Positions 44,234 to 52,511 of a stretch of 64,000 bases of DNA are shown here, one piece after another. Source of the stretch: WHSW01 sp963842795 (GTDB lineage: Bacteria; Actinomycetota; Thermoleophilia; Solirubrobacterales; 70-9). The translations under genes were made by a program, and so were the position numbers. Where the stretch lies: positions 248,001 to 312,000 of the forward strand of contig CAWJHV010000015.1 of NCBI GenBank assembly GCA_963842795.1. The letters run 5' to 3'. The first letter of the stretch is position 1; each line of letters starts with the position of its first letter. Under the pieces are notes generated by a model. That model searched no databases and was not told the DNA's origin. It saw only the letters and a program-made list of their open reading frames with translations.

Positions 44234-45685
44234 GTGCGAGTCGACGTCACCGCGGCAAACCTGAGCGAGGTCGAGGCGGACCTCGTCGTCCTCGGATGGA
44301 TCGAGGGCGAGGCGCTCCCCGCGGAGATCGCCGACGCGCCCGGCGGCGTCGACGCCAAGGCCGGCTTCAAGAAGCTGTCGTTGACCTATCCGGAGCGGCC
44401 GGCCCGAGTGCTGGTCGCGGGCCTCGGCAAGCGCGACGATCTCGACGCCGAGCGGCTGCGCGTGGTCGGCGCCCTCGCCGTCAAGCGGGCCTCGGCCCTC
44501 GGCGTGGGCTCGATCGCGTGGGCCCTTCCACCCGGGCCGGCCCCCGCGGAGGCCGCGGCGGCGATCGTCGAGGGCACGGTCCTGGGCGCGTATCGCTTCG
44601 ACCGCTACCGCTCGTCCGACGAGGACGACCCGGCGCCGGTCGCGGTCGAGCGGCTCCGAATCGTCGCCGGCGAGGCCGACCGCGAGAGCGTCGAGCCCGC
44701 GGTCGCGATCGCCGCTGCGTCCGCCGAGGCGGCCAACCGCGCTCGCGAGCTGCAGAACCTGCCCGCCAACGAGCTCACCCCCGAGGCCCTTGCGGTCCGC
44801 GCCCGCGAGATCGCGGCGAGCCACGAGCACGTCGAGGTCGACGTCCTCGACCGCGAGGCAATCGCCGCGCTGGGCATGGGCGGGATCGTCGCCGTCTCCG
44901 CCGGCAGCGAGACCGAGCCGCGGCTGATCGCGTTGCGCTACTCCGGCGGCGGCTCGGGCCCGCGGATCGGGCTGGTCGGCAAGGCGGTGACCTTCGACAG
45001 CGGCGGGATCTCGATCAAGCCCTCCTCCGGCATGCACGAGATGAAGATGGACATGTCCGGCGGCGCCGCCGTGCTCGAGGCCGTCGCCGCGATCGCCGAG
45101 CTCGGGCTCGAGCTCGATCTCGTCGCCGCGATCCCGGCGACCGAGAACATGCCCAGCGGCTCTGCCGTCAGGCCCGGCGACATCATCACCCAGCTCAACG
45201 GCAAGACGGTCGAGGTCAACAACACGGACGCCGAGGGCAGGCTGATCCTCGCCGACGCGCTCACCTACTGCGTGCGCGAGCTCGGCGCCGAGCGCCTCGT
45301 CGATGTGGCGACGCTCACCGGCGGCGTCGTGGTCGCGCTCGGCTCGACCTACGCGGGCCTGATCTCCAACGACGACGAGTGGGCGGCGGCGGTCGCGCGC
45401 GCGGCCGAGGAGAGCGGCGAGCTCGCCTGGCGCCTGCCGCTCCACGACGAGTACAGGCAGCTGACCAAGGGGACGGTCGCCGATCTGACCAACGCGGCGG
45501 CGAAGCGCAAGGCGTCGACGATCTACGCCGGGGCCTTCCTGGAGCAGTTCGTCGACGACGTGCCATGGGCGCACCTCGACATCGCCGGGACCGCCTGGGA
45601 CACGGGCCGCGCGTACGTCGGCAAGGGGGCCAGCGGATTCGGCGTCCGGCTGCTCGTCCGCCTCGCGCGCGATCTGGCCACCTGA
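44234..45685 (+). CDS. pepA: Leucyl aminopeptidase (M17)
   Basis: A 483-residue cytosolic metallo-aminopeptidase. The catalytic domain shows VGKAVTFDSGGISIKPSSGM, the metal-binding MKMDMSGGAAV, and the invariant VNNTDAEGRLILADAL. The N-terminal macro-like domain is complete. GTG or a nearby codon at 44234 is used as start; there is little room upstream. Removes N-terminal residues from peptides in protein turnover. Confidence 0.95.
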   Translation: MRVDVTAANLSEVEADLVVLGWIEGEALPAEIADAPGGVDAKAGFKKLSLTYPERPARVLVAGLGKRDDLDAERLRVVGALAVKRASALGVGSIAWALPPGPAPAEAAAAIVEGTVLGAYRFDRYRSSDEDDPAPVAVERLRIVAGEADRESVEPAVAIAAASAEAANRARELQNLPANELTPEALAVRAREIAASHEHVEVDVLDREAIAALGMGGIVAVSAGSETEPRLIALRYSGGGSGPRIGLVGKAVTFDSGGISIKPSSGMHEMKMDMSGGAAVLEAVAAIAELGLELDLVAAIPATENMPSGSAVRPGDIITQLNGKTVEVNNTDAEGRLILADALTYCVRELGAERLVDVATLTGGVVVALGSTYAGLISNDDEWAAAVARAAEESGELAWRLPLHDEYRQLTKGTVADLTNAAAKRKASTIYAGAFLEQFVDDVPWAHLDIAGTAWDTGRAYVGKGASGFGVRLLVRLARDLAT

Positions 45686-45731
45686 GGCAGGTTCTCTCAA
45701 GGCTGATTCGTGCCTGACCGATAGGGAGCGC

Positions 45732-46961
45732 ATGGGAGCCATGCGCGCTGCAACACGCGCTCCCGGGGCGAACGGGGCAGGCGCGGGCACCGACCTCCGC
45801 TGGGTCGGAGTCGGTCACGCCTGGTCCGGAGGCGACCCGGAGGACGCCGGCCGCGATGCCGCCGCCGAGGCGCTCGCGGGGCGCCGGGCGAAGCTCGTGA
45901 TCGCGTTCTTCACCGACTCCCACGAGCTCGAGTCGCTCGTCCGCGGGATCCGCGCGATGACCGGCGACGCCGCGCTGATCGGGTGCTCGACGGCCGGTGA
46001 GATCTCACACCAGGGCGCCGGCGACGGTGGCGTCGTGGTCACGGCCATGGGCGGCGACGGGCTCGAGGTCCGCGCCGCGCTCGGTCGTGGCGACGGCGGG
46101 CGCCTGCGCGAGGCCGGCGCCGCGGCCGCCGCGGCGGCCGCGGAGCTTGGTCCCGAGGGACCCAACGCCGCGCTGCTCCTGCTCTCCGACGGGGTCGCGG
46201 GCAACCAGCAGGACATGATCCGCGGCATCCACGACGTCGTCGGCTCGAGCGTGCCGCTGGTCGGAGGCTGCGCCGGGGACGGGATGAAGATGAACCGGAC
46301 GTTCCAGATCTGCGACGACGAGATCGTCTCGGGCGGCGTGGTCGGCGCCGCGATCGCCTCCCAGGGCCCGATCGGGATCGGCTGGAGCCACGGCTGGGAG
46401 CGAGCCGGCGAGCCGATGCTGATCACCCGCTCGTCCGGCAACCGCGTCAGCGAGATCGACGACGGCCCCGCGCTCGACGAGTACCTGGGCCGGCTCGGAG
46501 CCCCGACCGAGGTGACGACCAACCCGCGGGCGTTCAGCAGCTGGGCCCGCACCCATCCGCTCGGCGTCGGACAGCGCCCGGACGGTCACGAGCCTGTCCG
46601 GTGCGTGAGCGAGGCGGACTTCGAGGCACGCGAGATCATCTGCACCGCCGAGGTCCCCTCCGGCGGCCTCGCCTGGTTCATGCACGGCGACAGCGACTCG
46701 GTCCTGCGCTCGACCGCCGCTGCCTGCGGCGACGCGGTCGCGGCGCTCGGCGGCGCCGAGCCGCTTGGGCTGATCGCCTTCGACTGCATCGGTCGCCGCG
46801 GGGTGCTCGGTGAGCAGCGGATCGGCGACGAGGTCGAGCAAATCCGCGGCTGCGTCGGCGGGGCGCCGTTCGCGGGCCTCTACACCTACGGCGAGATCGC
46901 CCGGATCAAGGGGGTCAATGCTCTCCACAGCCAGACCTTGGTCGCGATGGCGATCGGCTGA
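45732..46961 (+). CDS. FIST-domain sensory protein
   Basis: A 409-residue protein with FIST N and FIST C domains, predicted small-ligand (amino acid) sensors. Recognisable pieces: IAFFTDSHELESLVRGIRAM, ALIGCSTAGEISHQG, VPLVGGCAGDGMKMNRTFQI, and the C-domain ending CVGGAPFAGLYTYGEIARIK. It has no output domain, and the next gene, 27 bp downstream in the same direction, is a GGDEF-EAL protein, so the pair probably forms a sensor and cyclic-di-GMP output. ATG 45732 with GGGAG upstream. Confidence 0.9.
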   Translation: MGAMRAATRAPGANGAGAGTDLRWVGVGHAWSGGDPEDAGRDAAAEALAGRRAKLVIAFFTDSHELESLVRGIRAMTGDAALIGCSTAGEISHQGAGDGGVVVTAMGGDGLEVRAALGRGDGGRLREAGAAAAAAAAELGPEGPNAALLLLSDGVAGNQQDMIRGIHDVVGSSVPLVGGCAGDGMKMNRTFQICDDEIVSGGVVGAAIASQGPIGIGWSHGWERAGEPMLITRSSGNRVSEIDDGPALDEYLGRLGAPTEVTTNPRAFSSWARTHPLGVGQRPDGHEPVRCVSEADFEAREIICTAEVPSGGLAWFMHGDSDSVLRSTAAACGDAVAALGGAEPLGLIAFDCIGRRGVLGEQRIGDEVEQIRGCVGGAPFAGLYTYGEIARIKGVNALHSQTLVAMAIG

Positions 46962-46988
46962 CGAGAAGCGCCGCCGGGAGCGCTCGCG

Positions 46989-49325
46989 TTGACGGTCGTG
47001 CCGACAAGCTGGGCCGCCCAGCAGCTGACCGAGTTCGTCGCCGCGGTCTCGATGGCCGACGACGAGCAGGCGGCGATCCGCGACGCGATCGAGCGCGCGA
47101 CCGAGGCCTTCGACGCCGAAGCGGGGGCGATCGTCGGCGCCGAGGGAGTCCTGGCGGCGGCCGGGTTCGGCCTCGACGACATCCCGGTGGAGGGAATCGA
47201 GCTGGTGCGCCAGGGCGGCAGCGAGCGGCTCGAGGTGCACGGCGTCGGCGAATGCCAAGCGCTCTCGATCCCGATCGACGACGAGCAGCTGCAGGCGCTC
47301 GTCCTCGCCCGGCACGGCGAGCCGGCCTTCTCCTCCGAGGAGCGCAACCTGGCCCGCGGCATGGCCAGGGTCCTGGCGCTGACCGTCCGTCTGTTGCGGG
47401 TGGTCGACGCCGAGCGCGGGCTGCGGGCGCTCAGCGATCGCCAGCGCGCCGAGAACGAGCGCCTGCTGGAGTCGCTGGAGGAGCGCCAGCGCCTGCTCGA
47501 GCGGCTGTCGAAGATCCAGCGCTCGATCGTCAGCCGCCGTGAGCTGGAGGAGGTGCTGGACGCGATCGTCACCGGCGCCGGCGACCTGCTTGGCGACGAG
47601 ACCGTCGGCCTGCGACTGCTCGACCCCGAGGATCCCGAGCAGCTGCTGCTGGCGGCCTCGGTCGGCATCGACCCCGAGCTCGTGAAGGAGATGCACCGGT
47701 GCCCGCTCGGCCAGGGTGCCGGTGGTCGCGCGGCGGCCGCGGGGGAGCTGATCGTGGTCGAGGACTACGCCGACGACCCCGACCGCCTGCTGGGTTTCGC
47801 CGCCGACGGGATCCGGGCGGCGCTCGCCGCGCCCGTGCGCGAGCACGGAGAGGTCGTCGGCAGCCTCGTCGTCGCCACCCACCGGGCCGGGCGCAGGTAC
47901 TCGAAGGCCGAGTGCGAGATGCTCGTCGCCTTCGCCGAGCACGCGAGCCTCGCGCTCACCGACGCGAAGACGGTCGAGGACGCGATGCACCAGGCGCTGC
48001 ACGACTCGCTCACGGGGCTGCCCAACAGGCTCTTGCTGGTCGACCGGCTCGAGCACGCGCTCGCCCGGGCGGCGCGGTGGCAGACGAAGGCCGCCGTGCT
48101 CTTCGTCGACCTCGACATGTTCAAGAACGTCAACGACACCCTCGGCCACGCCGCGGGCGACGAGCTGTTGTGCGAGGCCGCGACCAGGCTGACCTCGTGC
48201 ATCCGCGCCGCCGACACCGCGGCGCGCTTCGGCGGCGACGAGTTCGTCGTCCTGCTCGAGGAGGTCGACGAGCGCCACGTCGGTCAGGTCAGCGACCGCA
48301 TCCTCGCGGTCATGAACGAGCCCTTCCGGATCCAGAGCCGCGAGGTGTTCATCGGCGCCAGCATCGGGATCGCGATCGGCGGCAATGAGGCCGACGACCT
48401 GCTGCGCAACGCCGACCTGGCGCTGTACCGGGCGAAGTCCAAGGGCAAGGGCCAGGAGCAGGTCTACGAGCCGCAGATGCACGCGGCGATGGTCGAGCGG
48501 ATGGAGCTCGAGGAGTCGCTCGCTCGGGCGCTGCGCAACGAGGAGCTGCTCCTCCATTACCAGCCGATCCTCGAGCTCCGCAGCCAGCGGCTGGTCGGGA
48601 TGGAGGCCCTGGTCCGGTGGGAGCACCCCACTCGCGGCCTGCTGCTCCCGGGGGAGTTCATCCCGATCGCCGAGGACAGCAGGCTGATGCTTCCGCTCGG
48701 CCGGTGGATCCTCAACGCCGCCTGCAGGCAGGCGGCCGACTGGCGCGCCAACGGCGCCGACCCGAGCCTCACCCTGAGCGTCAACTTCTCCGGCGCCCAG
48801 TTCTCCGACCCGGGCTTGGTCGGCGAGGTCCGCCGGGCGCTCGACGAGAGCGGGCTGCCGGCGGACCGCCTCGTGCTCGAGCTCACCGAGACGGCGCTGC
48901 TCCGCGACCCCGACACCGTCGGAGCGCGAATGGCCGAGCTCAAGCAGCTCGGCGCCCGGCTCGCGGTCGACGACTTCGGCACCGGCAACGCCTCGCTTCG
49001 CCATCTAGCCCGGTTCCCGATCGACGTGCTCAAGGTCGACCGCTCGTTCGTCGCCCGGATCGGCATCGACCAGCGCCAGACAGCGATCGCGGGCTCGATC
49101 GTGCGACTCGGCCAGAGCCTCGAGATGGTCGTCGTCGCCGAGGGGATCGAGACCGCCGACCAGCTCGCCCAGCTGCTGGCGCTCGGCTGCGACTTCGGCC
49201 AAGGCTTCCTCCTCGGCCGCCCGACCGAGCCGCTGGAGCTCGAGCGCCTGCTCGTCCATGACCCGGCTTCGAACGGCGACGGGACGAGCGTGGCGATGGC
49301 GCCCCTGGCGCGCGTCAGTCGATGA
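46989..49325 (+). CDS. GAF-GGDEF-EAL cyclic-di-GMP turnover protein
   Basis: A 778-residue cytoplasmic protein. Domains in order: GAF-like (1-135), a coiled linker (RQRAENERLLESLEERQRLL), a second GAF (180-330), GGDEF (ARFGGDEFVVLLEE near residue 414) and EAL (GMEALVRWEHP near 538, LELTET, DDFGTGNASLRHLARFPIDV, AEGIET). Both catalytic signatures are intact, and an inhibitory RxxD site (RAAD) sits five residues before GGDEF, so it could both make and degrade cyclic-di-GMP. Start TTG 46989 after a GGGAG site. Downstream partner of the FIST sensor. Confidence 0.94.
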   Translation: MTVVPTSWAAQQLTEFVAAVSMADDEQAAIRDAIERATEAFDAEAGAIVGAEGVLAAAGFGLDDIPVEGIELVRQGGSERLEVHGVGECQALSIPIDDEQLQALVLARHGEPAFSSEERNLARGMARVLALTVRLLRVVDAERGLRALSDRQRAENERLLESLEERQRLLERLSKIQRSIVSRRELEEVLDAIVTGAGDLLGDETVGLRLLDPEDPEQLLLAASVGIDPELVKEMHRCPLGQGAGGRAAAAGELIVVEDYADDPDRLLGFAADGIRAALAAPVREHGEVVGSLVVATHRAGRRYSKAECEMLVAFAEHASLALTDAKTVEDAMHQALHDSLTGLPNRLLLVDRLEHALARAARWQTKAAVLFVDLDMFKNVNDTLGHAAGDELLCEAATRLTSCIRAADTAARFGGDEFVVLLEEVDERHVGQVSDRILAVMNEPFRIQSREVFIGASIGIAIGGNEADDLLRNADLALYRAKSKGKGQEQVYEPQMHAAMVERMELEESLARALRNEELLLHYQPILELRSQRLVGMEALVRWEHPTRGLLLPGEFIPIAEDSRLMLPLGRWILNAACRQAADWRANGADPSLTLSVNFSGAQFSDPGLVGEVRRALDESGLPADRLVLELTETALLRDPDTVGARMAELKQLGARLAVDDFGTGNASLRHLARFPIDVLKVDRSFVARIGIDQRQTAIAGSIVRLGQSLEMVVVAEGIETADQLAQLLALGCDFGQGFLLGRPTEPLELERLLVHDPASNGDGTSVAMAPLARVSR

Positions 49326-49848
49326 TCAGGCAGGTGGCCGAGCCGTGGGCGAGCAGCTTGCCGCTCGCGGCGTCGGTGAGTTGCGCCTGGGCTGTCGCCT
49401 GGCGCCGCCCCCGGTACAGCACCTCGGCCTCGGCGCGAACCCGGCCGATGTCGCTGGTGATCGCGCGGACCATCTTCACCTCGAGGCTGAGCGTGGTGTA
49501 GGCGACCCCCGGCTCGAGCGTCGTGTGCACGGCGCAGCCGAGCGCCGAGTCGAGCAGCGTCGCGGCGTAGCCGCCGTGGACGACTCCGATCGGGTTGTAG
49601 TGCTCCTCGCCCGGCTCGCCCTCGAACACGGCGCGGCCGGGCTCGAGCTCCACCGGCTGCATGCGCAGGAGCACGGCGATCGGCGCCGGCGGGAGCTCGC
49701 CCGCCGCCAGCGCCCGCATGTAGTCGATCCCGGCGAGCTGCGCCCCCTCGGCGGCCGCCGAGCGCGGGTCCTGCCAGGAGACCGTCCTGGTTCGCGTCGC
49801 CTCGGGCGAGCGCTCGGCGTGCGCGGCGGCCGCTTCGACCGAGGTCAT
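49315..49848 (-). CDS. PaaI-type hotdog thioesterase
   Basis: A 177-residue hotdog-fold acyl-CoA thioesterase. The active-site loop GVVHGGYAATLLDSALGCAV carries the HGG motif and a catalytic Asp/Glu-type residue in the helix; strands RVRAEAEVLYRGRRQATAQA follow. Aromatic acyl-CoA substrates are typical of the family. ATG 49846-49848 overlaps the stop of a 31-residue gene upstream (ATGA). The 3' end overlaps the GGDEF-EAL gene by 11 bp. Probably controlled by the divergent HxlR regulator. Confidence 0.88.
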   Translation of the reverse strand: MTSVEAAAAHAERSPEATRTRTVSWQDPRSAAAEGAQLAGIDYMRALAAGELPPAPIAVLLRMQPVELEPGRAVFEGEPGEEHYNPIGVVHGGYAATLLDSALGCAVHTTLEPGVAYTTLSLEVKMVRAITSDIGRVRAEAEVLYRGRRQATAQAQLTDAASGKLLAHGSATCLIID

Positions 49849-49940
49849 CGGTCCGCGTCGCCCGCCGGGTAGAGCAGGTCGGCGAGGATCTCCTCGTCGG
49901 TGAAGCTGATGTTGATCGGTGGGAGCTCGACGAGCCTCAT
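49845..49940 (-). CDS. 31-residue small protein coupled to the thioesterase
   Basis: ATG 49938-49940 preceded by a near-perfect GAAGGAGG ribosome site with 6-nt spacing encodes MRLVELPPINISFTDEEILA followed by DLLYPAGDADR. Its TGA overlaps the thioesterase ATG (ATGA), and the thioesterase has no ribosome site of its own as good, so translation of the small gene probably drives it. It has no membrane segment. It may be a leader peptide or a small partner protein. Confidence 0.65.
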   Translation of the reverse strand: MRLVELPPINISFTDEEILADLLYPAGDADR

Positions 49941-49960
49941 GGCGGCCCTCCTTCAGGGGA

Positions 49961-50007
49961 GTTGCTTGATGCAACGGACGCTATCAACCCCAGTTGCGTG
50001 ATGCAAC
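49961..50007. promoter_or_regulatory. Twin operators for the HxlR regulator
   Basis: GTTGCTTGATGCAAC (49961-49975) and GTTGCGTGATGCAAC (49993-50007) differ at one central base. Each is an inverted repeat GTTGC-N5-GCAAC, and they are 32 bp apart, about three helical turns. They lie between the divergent small gene/thioesterase and the HxlR gene, so both promoters are probably covered. Confidence 0.85.
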
Positions 50008-50029
50008 CGAGTGTGCGAAAATCACAGTC

Positions 50030-50509
50030 GTGCTCAAGCGCGACTACGACCAGGTGTGCTCGATCGCCCGCACACTCGAGGTGCTCGGCGAGCGCTGGAC
50101 CCTGCTGGTGATCCGCGACGTCTTCAACGGCCACCGGCGCTTCGACCGGATGCAGGAGAACCTCGGCGTCGCCCGCAACGTGCTCTCGGCGCGGCTCGCG
50201 CGGCTCGTCGACGAGGGGATCCTCGAGAAGCGGCCCTACCAGCACCGCCCGCCCCGCTACGAGTACTTCCTCACCGAGAAGGGGCTCGACCTGTGGCCGG
50301 TGATGATCTCGCTGCTCGACTGGGGCGATCATCACCTCTCCGAGCCGAGCGGCCCGCCGATGCTGATCCGCCACAAGCGCTGCGACGGGCTCGTCGACGG
50401 GCGCGGCTATTGCGAGACCTGCGGCGAGCGGCTCGCCGCCCGCGACGCGTACACCGAGTACGGGCCCGGAGCCCCCGCCGAGTGGCGGCGGGCGGCCGAG
50501 GCGGCCTAG
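50030..50509 (+). CDS. HxlR-family winged-helix regulator
   Basis: A 159-residue MarR-like winged-helix protein. The HxlR core is evident: CSIARTLEVLGERWTLLVIR, NGHRRFDRMQENLGVARNVL, SARLARLVDEGILEKRPYQH and YEYFLTEKGLDLWPVMISL. A C-terminal extension holds four cysteines in KRCDGLVDG and GYCETCGERL, a possible zinc knuckle not present in minimal HxlR proteins. Start GTG 50030 (an ATG-like extension upstream covers an operator). Likely regulates the divergent thioesterase unit. Confidence 0.9.
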   Translation: MLKRDYDQVCSIARTLEVLGERWTLLVIRDVFNGHRRFDRMQENLGVARNVLSARLARLVDEGILEKRPYQHRPPRYEYFLTEKGLDLWPVMISLLDWGDHHLSEPSGPPMLIRHKRCDGLVDGRGYCETCGERLAARDAYTEYGPGAPAEWRRAAEAA

Positions 50510-50554
50510 TGGGTCGTCTTCACGGCCCACCAGCGCCCTAAGCTTCGCCGCCGC

Positions 50555-51742
50555 TTGGACTTCCAGCTCTCAGACGAGCAGCGGCTGCTGCGCGACACGG
50601 TCCGCGACTTCGCCCGCAACGAGGTCGCTCCGGTCGCCGAGGAGCTCGACCGCACGAAGGCGTTTCCGTACGAGATCGTGGCCAAGCTCGGCGAGCTCGG
50701 GCTGATGGGCATCCCCTTCCCCGAGGAGTACGGGGGCGGGGGCGGCGACACCCTCTCCTACGCCCTCTGCGTCGAGGAGCTCGCCCGGATCGACTCCTCG
50801 GTCTGCATCACGCTCGCCGCGCACACCTCGCTCGGAACGATGCCGATTTACCTCTGGGGCACCGACGAGCAGAAGTCGGAGTGGCTCCCGTCGCTCTGCG
50901 CCGGCGAGCGCCTCGCCGCGTTCGGGCTCACCGAGCCCGAGGCCGGCTCCGACGCGGGCGCGACGCGAACCCGCGCCCGGCTCGACGAGGGTGACTGGGT
51001 GATCGACGGCGCGAAGCAGTTCATCACCAACTCAGGCACCGACATCTCCGGCTGCGTGACGATCACCGCGGTCACCGGGGGCGAGGGCGGGGAACAAGGC
51101 GCCTCAACAGCGGCGCGGCTCGGCTCCGCCTCGCATCGGGAGATCTCCAACCTCATCGTCCCCAACGGCACCCCCGGCTACGAGATCGGCGAGCCCTACC
51201 GGAAGATGGGCTGGAACGCCTCCGATACCCGCCCGCTCGCCTTCGACGGCTGCCGGGTCCCGGAGGCGAACCTGCTCGGGCGCCGCGGCGAGGGCTTCAA
51301 GAACTTCCTCCACATCCTCGACGGAGGCCGGATCGGGGTCGCAGCGATGGGCGTCGGCCTGGCCCAGGGGGCGCTCGACGAGGCGATCGCCTACGCCAAG
51401 GAGCGCCGCGCCTTCGGCCAGCCGATCTCGAAGTTCCAGGCGATCCAGGCGAAGATCGCCGATCTCTCGGCCCAGATCGAGGCCGCCCGGCTGCTCACCT
51501 ACCGCGCGGCGCTCGAGAAGGACGCCGGCGAGTCGTTCACGCTCACCGCCGCCCAGGCGAAGCTGATCACCGGCCGGCTCGCGGTCCGGGCGACCGAGGA
51601 GGCCGTGCAGATCCACGGCGGCTACGGCTACATCGAGGAGTACCCGGTCTGCCGCTTCTACCGCGACGCCAAGATCCTCACGATCGGCGAGGGCACCGAC
51701 GAGGTCCAGCAGATGGTGATCGCCCGCCAGCTCGGCTGCTGA
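50555..51742 (+). CDS. Acyl-CoA dehydrogenase
   Basis: A 395-residue FAD enzyme oxidising acyl-CoA to enoyl-CoA and passing electrons to ETF. Signature FGLTEPEAGSDAGATRTRAR, the second signature QIHGGYGYIEEYPVCRFYRD, and the catalytic-Glu segment ILTIGEGTDEVQ (usually IYEGTNEIQ). A short insertion (GEQGASTAARLGSASHR) occurs in the beta domain around residue 185. Start is TTG 50555. Together with etfBA, ETF-QO and thiolase it forms a complete electron path for beta-oxidation in this window. Confidence 0.95.
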   Translation: MDFQLSDEQRLLRDTVRDFARNEVAPVAEELDRTKAFPYEIVAKLGELGLMGIPFPEEYGGGGGDTLSYALCVEELARIDSSVCITLAAHTSLGTMPIYLWGTDEQKSEWLPSLCAGERLAAFGLTEPEAGSDAGATRTRARLDEGDWVIDGAKQFITNSGTDISGCVTITAVTGGEGGEQGASTAARLGSASHREISNLIVPNGTPGYEIGEPYRKMGWNASDTRPLAFDGCRVPEANLLGRRGEGFKNFLHILDGGRIGVAAMGVGLAQGALDEAIAYAKERRAFGQPISKFQAIQAKIADLSAQIEAARLLTYRAALEKDAGESFTLTAAQAKLITGRLAVRATEEAVQIHGGYGYIEEYPVCRFYRDAKILTIGEGTDEVQQMVIARQLGC

Positions 51743-51872
51743 GCCGCCGGGCGCGCCTCAGGCGGCGCCGATCCCCGAAATTGCGGGTTCGTTCGCATCG
51801 TCACGAGAATGCGTCCGATGGCCGCGCTTACACTCGGCTCGACAGGTCACCTTTCCGCGTCGAGGAGTGTCG

Positions 51873-52088
51873 ATGGAAAGTATGGACAGCAACGCGAGGT
51901 GGCAGGAGATCGCCGCCCTGCGCGAGGAGCTCGACCAGCCCGCAGTCGTGGTGCCGATCTGCGTCAGCCGCGTCGACGGGCGGCGCCACGAGCTCTCGCC
52001 GAAGGCGCGCAGCTTCGCCGAGGCGCTCTCGTTCTCGGAGTCCTGGTCGAGGATCTCCGACGCGCGCAACCGGCGCCTGGCCGCCTGA
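51873..52088 (+). CDS. Small hypothetical protein
   Basis: A 71-residue soluble protein, MESMDSNARWQEIAALREEL onward, with a helix-strand pattern and no cysteine or membrane segment. ATG 51873 has GAGGAG with 6-nt spacing; GTG 51867 overlaps the ribosome site and is less likely. No family recognised. Convergent with the PRC-barrel gene. Confidence 0.6.
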   Translation: MESMDSNARWQEIAALREELDQPAVVVPICVSRVDGRRHELSPKARSFAEALSFSESWSRISDARNRRLAA

Positions 52089-52106
52089 CCGGCCCGCTCC
52101 GGCGGC

Positions 52107-52511
52107 TCAGCTCAGCGCCCGGGCGCTGACGGCGTCGTCGTCGCGCTCGGCGAGCTCGGCGGCGCGCCCGGCGTCGACCGCGATCCCGTAGTGGCCGAGC
52201 AGCTCGCGCTCGCCGGCCGTGCTCAGGGTGTGCTTCGGATCGACGCGCGGTGCGCCGCGGATCTCGTCGCGCGAGTACGGGACCCAGACGTGACCGACGC
52301 CCTCGACGGCGTCGCGGGCGGGAATCAGCGTGTAGTGGCCGAAGCGCCCGACGCGGACGACGAGCCACTCCACGTCGCCGCTCGAGTCGTCGACGAACAC
52401 GCCCTCGAGCTTGCCGACGCTGCCGCCGGAGATGTCGTCGAGGCGGTGCCCGACCCACCCGCGGACAGCGTCGGCGCCCGGGCGGGCGGCGGTGTTGGAC
52501 GCATCAGCCAT
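52107..52511 (-). CDS. PRC-barrel domain protein
   Basis: A 134-residue protein. The PRC-barrel pattern is seen in GHRLDDISGGSVGKLEGVFV then DDSSGDVEWLVVRVGRFG, with HVWVPYSRDEIRGAP closing the beta-barrel. Such domains bind RNA, photosynthetic or cell-division partners; many actinobacterial versions are stress-associated. Its first codons overlap the MeaB gene's end by 8 bp, so it is co-transcribed with meaB. Confidence 0.8.
   Translation of the reverse strand: MADASNTAARPGADAVRGWVGHRLDDISGGSVGKLEGVFVDDSSGDVEWLVVRVGRFGHYTLIPARDAVEGVGHVWVPYSRDEIRGAPRVDPKHTLSTAGERELLGHYGIAVDAGRAAELAERDDDAVSARALS

Noticed and set aside
46005..49004. 999-codon minus-strand frame opposite the FIST and GGDEF-EAL genes
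   Set aside because: Low-information Ala/Arg/Asp/His composition and no domain; both plus-strand genes show full catalytic motifs.
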